From: Trichobilharzia szidati
Taxonomy: Eukaryota; Platyhelminthes; Trematoda; Strigeidida; Schistosomatidae
Length of the DNA stretch: 64,000 nucleotides
Direction of reading: 5' to 3'
Assembly: GCA_944472155.2 (NCBI GenBank)
Contig: OX235271.1
Span: 42,086,633-42,150,632, forward strand
The first letter of the stretch is position 1. Every line of letters begins with the position of its first letter. Below, piece by piece: positions 59,871 to 64,000 of the stretch. Both the position numbers and the translations under genes were made by a program. The notes below the pieces were generated by a model. It searched no databases and had not been told where the DNA came from. It saw only the letters and a list, made by a program, of their open reading frames with translations.

Positions 59871-60944
59871 CAGTCTCATAAATTAACAAACCAAATTACC
59901 GCTGGTGCAAATCAATGCAGATCCGACAGTCCACGTGAGAAAACATCATTGGATTTCGTTACCAGTTAGTTCATTTGTGCTTTCTGATCAAGAATGATGA
60001 ATGAATCAGCAAGATAACTATAACAAGAAACGGATTTATCTATTACTTGCTTCATTGGATCATTTCCAAGCCTCTTGAGGAGACGATGTTATGCAGAATC
60101 CATAGGAATATCACCGACATATCTATGACAGATGTTGTCAGGGGTAAAATGTTCATTCATCGTACATCTTGGAAGTAGGCTGTCGTGAATCATAATTGAA
60201 ATTCTCACACCACTCTACTTTTCCGATATGTGTTAACATAAGAGTTCTACTGTCTCCATCAGTAGTACATTGGTGAATAGTGATCAAATACCTTAGGTTA
60301 ATATTTGCTTTACATTCACAGTAACATCATCTGAACTAGAAATAAATTCGAAGGAGTCTTTTACACTTAATGCCTAATAATAATTATTATTATAATTTAT
60401 ATTTCGTATATTACAAGAAATGCATGCCATTTCTACAGGAACCATCAGTTATGGTTCAAATTACAATTCTGAAGTATCTTAAATTAATGCTATTTCGAAA
60501 GTTTAAATCGATTATTGTACAAGCAGTCAGAGCAGGTTCTTATAATGCTTAAATTGTAAGCCCTTTACTAAGGTCACCATCAAAGTTGAGCGACAACCTA
60601 AATTTCTTTCCGTTTCCTGCTGATAGTTATGGTGAACCAGTGAACAGCGTATTTCTGGGTTACCTGATTGAACGCTATTTCAGGAATAGCAGAACGTCCT
60701 GGGAAGCTGTAAAATGGTGTGAAATTCAATAATGGATAATACATCATTAAAAGTGCATTGACAACATATATATTCTAGAAGGAGGTACAGACTCCTTGGA
60801 ATGATAGTATACATTTGCAATGTATAATGCTAACCATATTGGTTTAAGCATGGAAACTATGATGTTTTCGATGAATATGAACAAAGAGTAAGTTTTAGCT
60901 GTAATAAAGTCCTAGGTAGTTAACATAAAGTAGAGTATAATAGT
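59871..60944. other. Unassigned spacer between two LINE fragments
   Basis: AT-rich, no supported gene. Confidence 0.4.
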
Positions 60945-61308
60945 ATTTCTCAGACTTCTGCGCCTTCAATGAATTGGTGATTGGTGTTAGTGTGTTCAAA
61001 CACATGGATATACACAAGGCGACATGGATTTCACAAGATGGACACACCAAAAACCAGATAGACTTCATTTCAATCTCAAGGAAGTGGACACGGAGCCTAC
61101 TGGACACAAGATGGAGGAGAGGAGCAGAAGTGGGTTCAGACCACTATCTAGTACAAGGTGAAGCTAAAAGCCTTGACGATAGCTGAGCACAGGCCACAAT
61201 GCAAGTTCAACACTCAAAAACTGAAGGACACAACCACTAAAGGACATTTTCACTGCAACTGTCAGAGCAAAGCAGGAAACACTACGTGGCACCACTGAGG
61301 AAACATCC

Positions 61309-62304
61309 GTGGAAGACCATTGGAACTCTCTGAAGGTGATTTTCAACGAAACGTGTTCAACGGTTTTAGGAAGAAAGAAGAAACAAGACAAGGAATGGCT
61401 CTCAACGGACACTTGGAAGCTAAGAGAGGAGAGGAGAATGGTGAAAGAGAAAATGATTCAATGCAAAGACGTACAAGAGAAGGAGACGCTGAGCTCAACT
61501 TACACAGCACTGGACAAAGAAGTGAAGAAGAGTGCCAGGAAGGACAAAAGACAATTCTACGACAATCTGGCCACTGAAGCTGAGAAGGCAGCAGGCAAAA
61601 GGGACCTGAGAACATTATATCGGATAACCAAGTCTCTATCCGGGAAGAGATCGACACAAGTGAAACCTATAAAAGACAGTCAAGGGAACCCAATTACCAA
61701 AGAAGAAAGACAGATTAAACAATATGCGGACCACTTCAAAGGACTCTTGAACAGACCACCACCTACAGCCCGTCCAGAAATACCAACAACAGCACGTACA
61801 CAACTGCAAGTTGACACCAATCCTCCAACGAAAACTGAAGTCATGAATGCAATCAAGCTTCTGAAAGCTGGAAAAGCAGCTGAACCAGATGGAATACCCC
61901 CAGAAGCACTGAAAGCAGACCCAGAGACGACAGCAGATATGCTGACTCCATTATTGCAGAAGGTCTGGAAGGAGGGAAAAGTGCCTACTGACAGGAGAAA
62001 AGGTTACCTCGTGAAACCACCAAAGAAAGGCGACTTAGGACTCTGCAAGAACTGGCGAGGAATCATGCTCCAATCGACGCCAAGTAGAATTCTGAGTGGC
62101 ATCATCCTGGAGAGAATAAAGGAGGCACTGGATTCAGAATTCCGACCAGAACAAGCTGGATTCAGGAAAGGCAAATCATGTTCTGACCAAATTGCAACTC
62201 TACGCATTATCATCGAACAAAGCATGGAAGGGCAATCAAACCTCTACCTCAACTTTATAGACTTTGAGAAGGCCTTCGATATCGCAGCGTTGACCGCAAA
62301 GTAA
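61309..62304 (+). pseudogene. LINE ORF part: endonuclease-RT linker and N-terminal RT
   Basis: 331 codons in frame from a non-obvious start. A basic linker (KKSARKDKRQFYDNLATEAE) is followed by RT blocks: LLKAGKAAEPDGIPPEALK, KKGDLGLCKNWRGIMLQS, FRPEQAGFRKGKSCSDQIAT, and block A YLNFIDFEKAFD with the first catalytic Asp (about 62260). The frame breaks near 62281-62286 through a few extra bases. The next RT block (GVRQGCLLSPMIFLIVVDWI) lies in the frame of 62388-62579. Confidence 0.82.
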
Positions 62305-62387
62305 TTTGGAAACTACTCGAGTACTACGGCGTACCCCAAATATTCATCAACCTTATTCAACAGCTGTACGACAACGGCACATGTCAA

Positions 62388-63261
62388 GTGATCCACAACG
62401 GAAAACTCAGCGAGGCGTTTGGAGTAAACACAGGAGTCAGACAAGGGTGCTTATTATCACCAATGATATTCCTAATTGTGGTGGACTGGATTATGCGTCA
62501 GATAGTGGGAAACGAGGAGACAGGGATATCCTGGACCGACGTGAAGAACCTAGAAGACCTGGATTTCGCGCGTGGATGATTTATGTTTGATGTCACACAA
62601 AATCGAAGACTTACAAGCGAAAACCGACAAACTGGTCGAAGAAGCAGCAAATACAGGACTCCAGGTGAACATAGACAAGACGGAGGTTATGAAAATAACC
62701 AACCAACAACAACAACAACAGCAGCAACATCCAGTGCCAATCACCATCAACGGGAGGGATTTGAAAGAGGTTACTTCATTCGCTTATCTAGGGAGCATTG
62801 TCTCAACTACAGGAGGAACGGACGAAGATGTCAAATCGAGAATTGGAAAAGCAAGAAACACATTCATCAACCTGAAACCAATTTGGAAATCTTCGTCACT
62901 CACCATCAACAACAAAATTCGGATTTTCAATACAAACGTCAAGTCAATTTTGCTTTACGAATCAGAAACTTGGCGGGTCACAAAGAATATTTCCAACAGC
63001 CTGTTGCAGACCTTTATCAACAACTGTCTTCGCTCTATACTGAAGATGAGATGGCCGGAAAGAATCACCAACAAGAAACTATGGGAACAAACGAAACAAG
63101 AACCAGTCGCCCAACAAATATGCAGGAGAAAGTGGGGATGGATTGGACACTCGCTGAGGAGGCCACTGGGTGACATCGCGCGTCAGGCTAGTGCTCGAGT
63201 GGAACCCGAAAGGGAAGCGGTGAGTGGGATGTCCAAGGGTGACATGGAGGAGATCGTATGA
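62388..63261 (+). pseudogene. LINE ORF part: RT active-site region and C-terminal domain
   Basis: GVRQGCLLSPM (about 62437-62470) is in one frame up to LEDLDFA. The FADD-type active site is cut by four extra bases at 62571-62574, so the two Asp residues lie in the next frame (62572-63261). That frame continues with the thumb and C-terminal region: VTSFAYLGSIVSTTGGTDED, RIFNTNVKSILLYESETW, MRWPERITNKKLWEQ and RRKWGWIGHSLRRP, ending in a Met/Glu-rich tail at 63261. A CAA trinucleotide run (62704-62730) encodes a QQQQQQ tract. Confidence 0.8.
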
Positions 63262-63415
63262 AGAGGAGTTGAAACAGTATGTACTAACATGGATGCAGGT
63301 GAAAAGTACAGCAGAAGACAGAAGCAAGTGAAGACGTGTAGTTGAAGCCCTATGTTCCACTAGGAACCCAAGGGAACAATAATAATAATCATAATACAAT
63401 AATAGTGCTTAAATA

Positions 63416-64000
63416 AAAAGATTATTGTCAGGTAGGTAAGTGATATTTAAGTGGGGAGTGAATTCAAAGATCTGGAAAATTAGAACCTGTAGGACAGGCT
63501 GACCCATAAGATGTTTCACGAATTTCTGTAGGGCCCAGTGGGTAGCATCTTGACAAGAAGCTGAACAGGTTTGTAGATTTTAGGAGCAAAAGCATTATTT
63601 ACTTGTTACTTAGATTTGTACAACCCTTACTTTTCGTTTAGAGTCCGGACTAAGTTTAAATTCTCGAGCTGTCGAAAAATGCATGTTGCTTTCCTGCAGA
63701 TTGGAGCGATTCACATTTGTGACCATTACCATATCTGCTGATCAGCATGCGACACCCTCCCTCCTATTTTGAGGTTAAGCTCTGAGGTTTTTTTGTCAAT
63801 AACTGTGGTTGCTCTGAACCCGTCCCAATCATACAGTGTGCTGTACATTAATAGCTTTCATGACAAGCGCTTCCTATTAGGTCACCAGATACACTGATAC
63901 CTGATGACATTCTTAGCAGTATCACCTTTATATATGCATACGTGTATATAAGTATTTGTTACAAACTCCCAGGAAAATGAGTTTACTTAAAGAAGTATAA
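63416..64000. other. Right edge, unassigned
   Basis: No ORF or repeat recognised; a short TATATA-rich stretch lies near 63930-63955. Confidence 0.4.

Larger units (their letters stand above)
60945..63415 (+). mobile_element. APE-type LINE, 5'-truncated and frame-broken
   Basis: Starts inside the apurinic endonuclease domain (NELVIG, HKATWISQDG, KNQIDFISI, RRGAEVGSDHYLV; 60968-61160), then changes frame. It ends with gttccactaggaacccaagg (63353) and an AAT-rich tail to about 63415. The clade is not assigned with confidence (RTE- or CR1-related). Its tail is shared with SINE-A and with the dead LINE at 4.3-5.15 kb. No target duplication could be defined. Confidence 0.85.

Overview
The window looks like nuclear DNA of a flatworm, most probably a schistosome (Schistosomatidae). 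It is AT-rich and intron-containing, and it carries the retroelement types known from schistosome genomes: a CR1-type LINE resembling SR3/Perere-3, Penelope-like elements (PLEs), a Ty3/gypsy element, a Merlin DNA transposon and tRNA-derived SINEs. The protein-coding genes seen are divergent seven-transmembrane receptors. The species is not assigned. The genus call rests on recalled families, not on a search.

Layout. 0-13.5 kb: a PLE 3' fragment at the left edge, the last two exons of an unrecognised coiled-coil/low-complexity protein (2514-3178 and 5566-5863, joined in phase), SINEs, and two further PLE remnants (6.4-6.7 kb, plus; 9.4-10.8 kb, minus). 13490-13988 is an assembly gap. 13989-29260 is a head-to-tail array with a unit of about 1,146 bp. 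Every unit contains a complete U1 spliceosomal snRNA gene of about 157 nt, and 14 copies are visible. The long ORFs in the array are artefacts of CA/ACT-rich spacer.

29.5-57 kb is a large imperfect palindrome. Arms of 3.6-3.8 kb (29510-33320 and 53388-56950) flank about 20 kb, and each arm carries an intact intronless 343-residue GPCR gene, transcribed towards the centre. The loop holds a third, dead relative (49797-51672), split by an 846-bp Merlin-like transposon with a perfect 8-bp target duplication. It also holds a 5.2-kb Ty3/gypsy element with LTRs that look identical (35398-40607), two inverted PLE fragments, several SINEs, and a direct repeat (47161-48520 / 52005-53225) flanking the dead receptor.

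57-64 kb is transposon-derived: the 3' part of a CR1-type LINE (58.7-59.9 kb) and a 5'-truncated, frame-broken APE-type LINE (60.9-63.4 kb). The 3' tail of the second LINE is shared with one SINE family in the window, which suggests that it mobilised that SINE.

Two themes stand out. One is multicopy RNA supply through a homogenised U1 array. The other is a receptor family evolving by inverted duplication, with sequence change concentrated around TM6, extracellular loop 3 and TM7. No bacterial-type operon, CRISPR array or prophage was seen.
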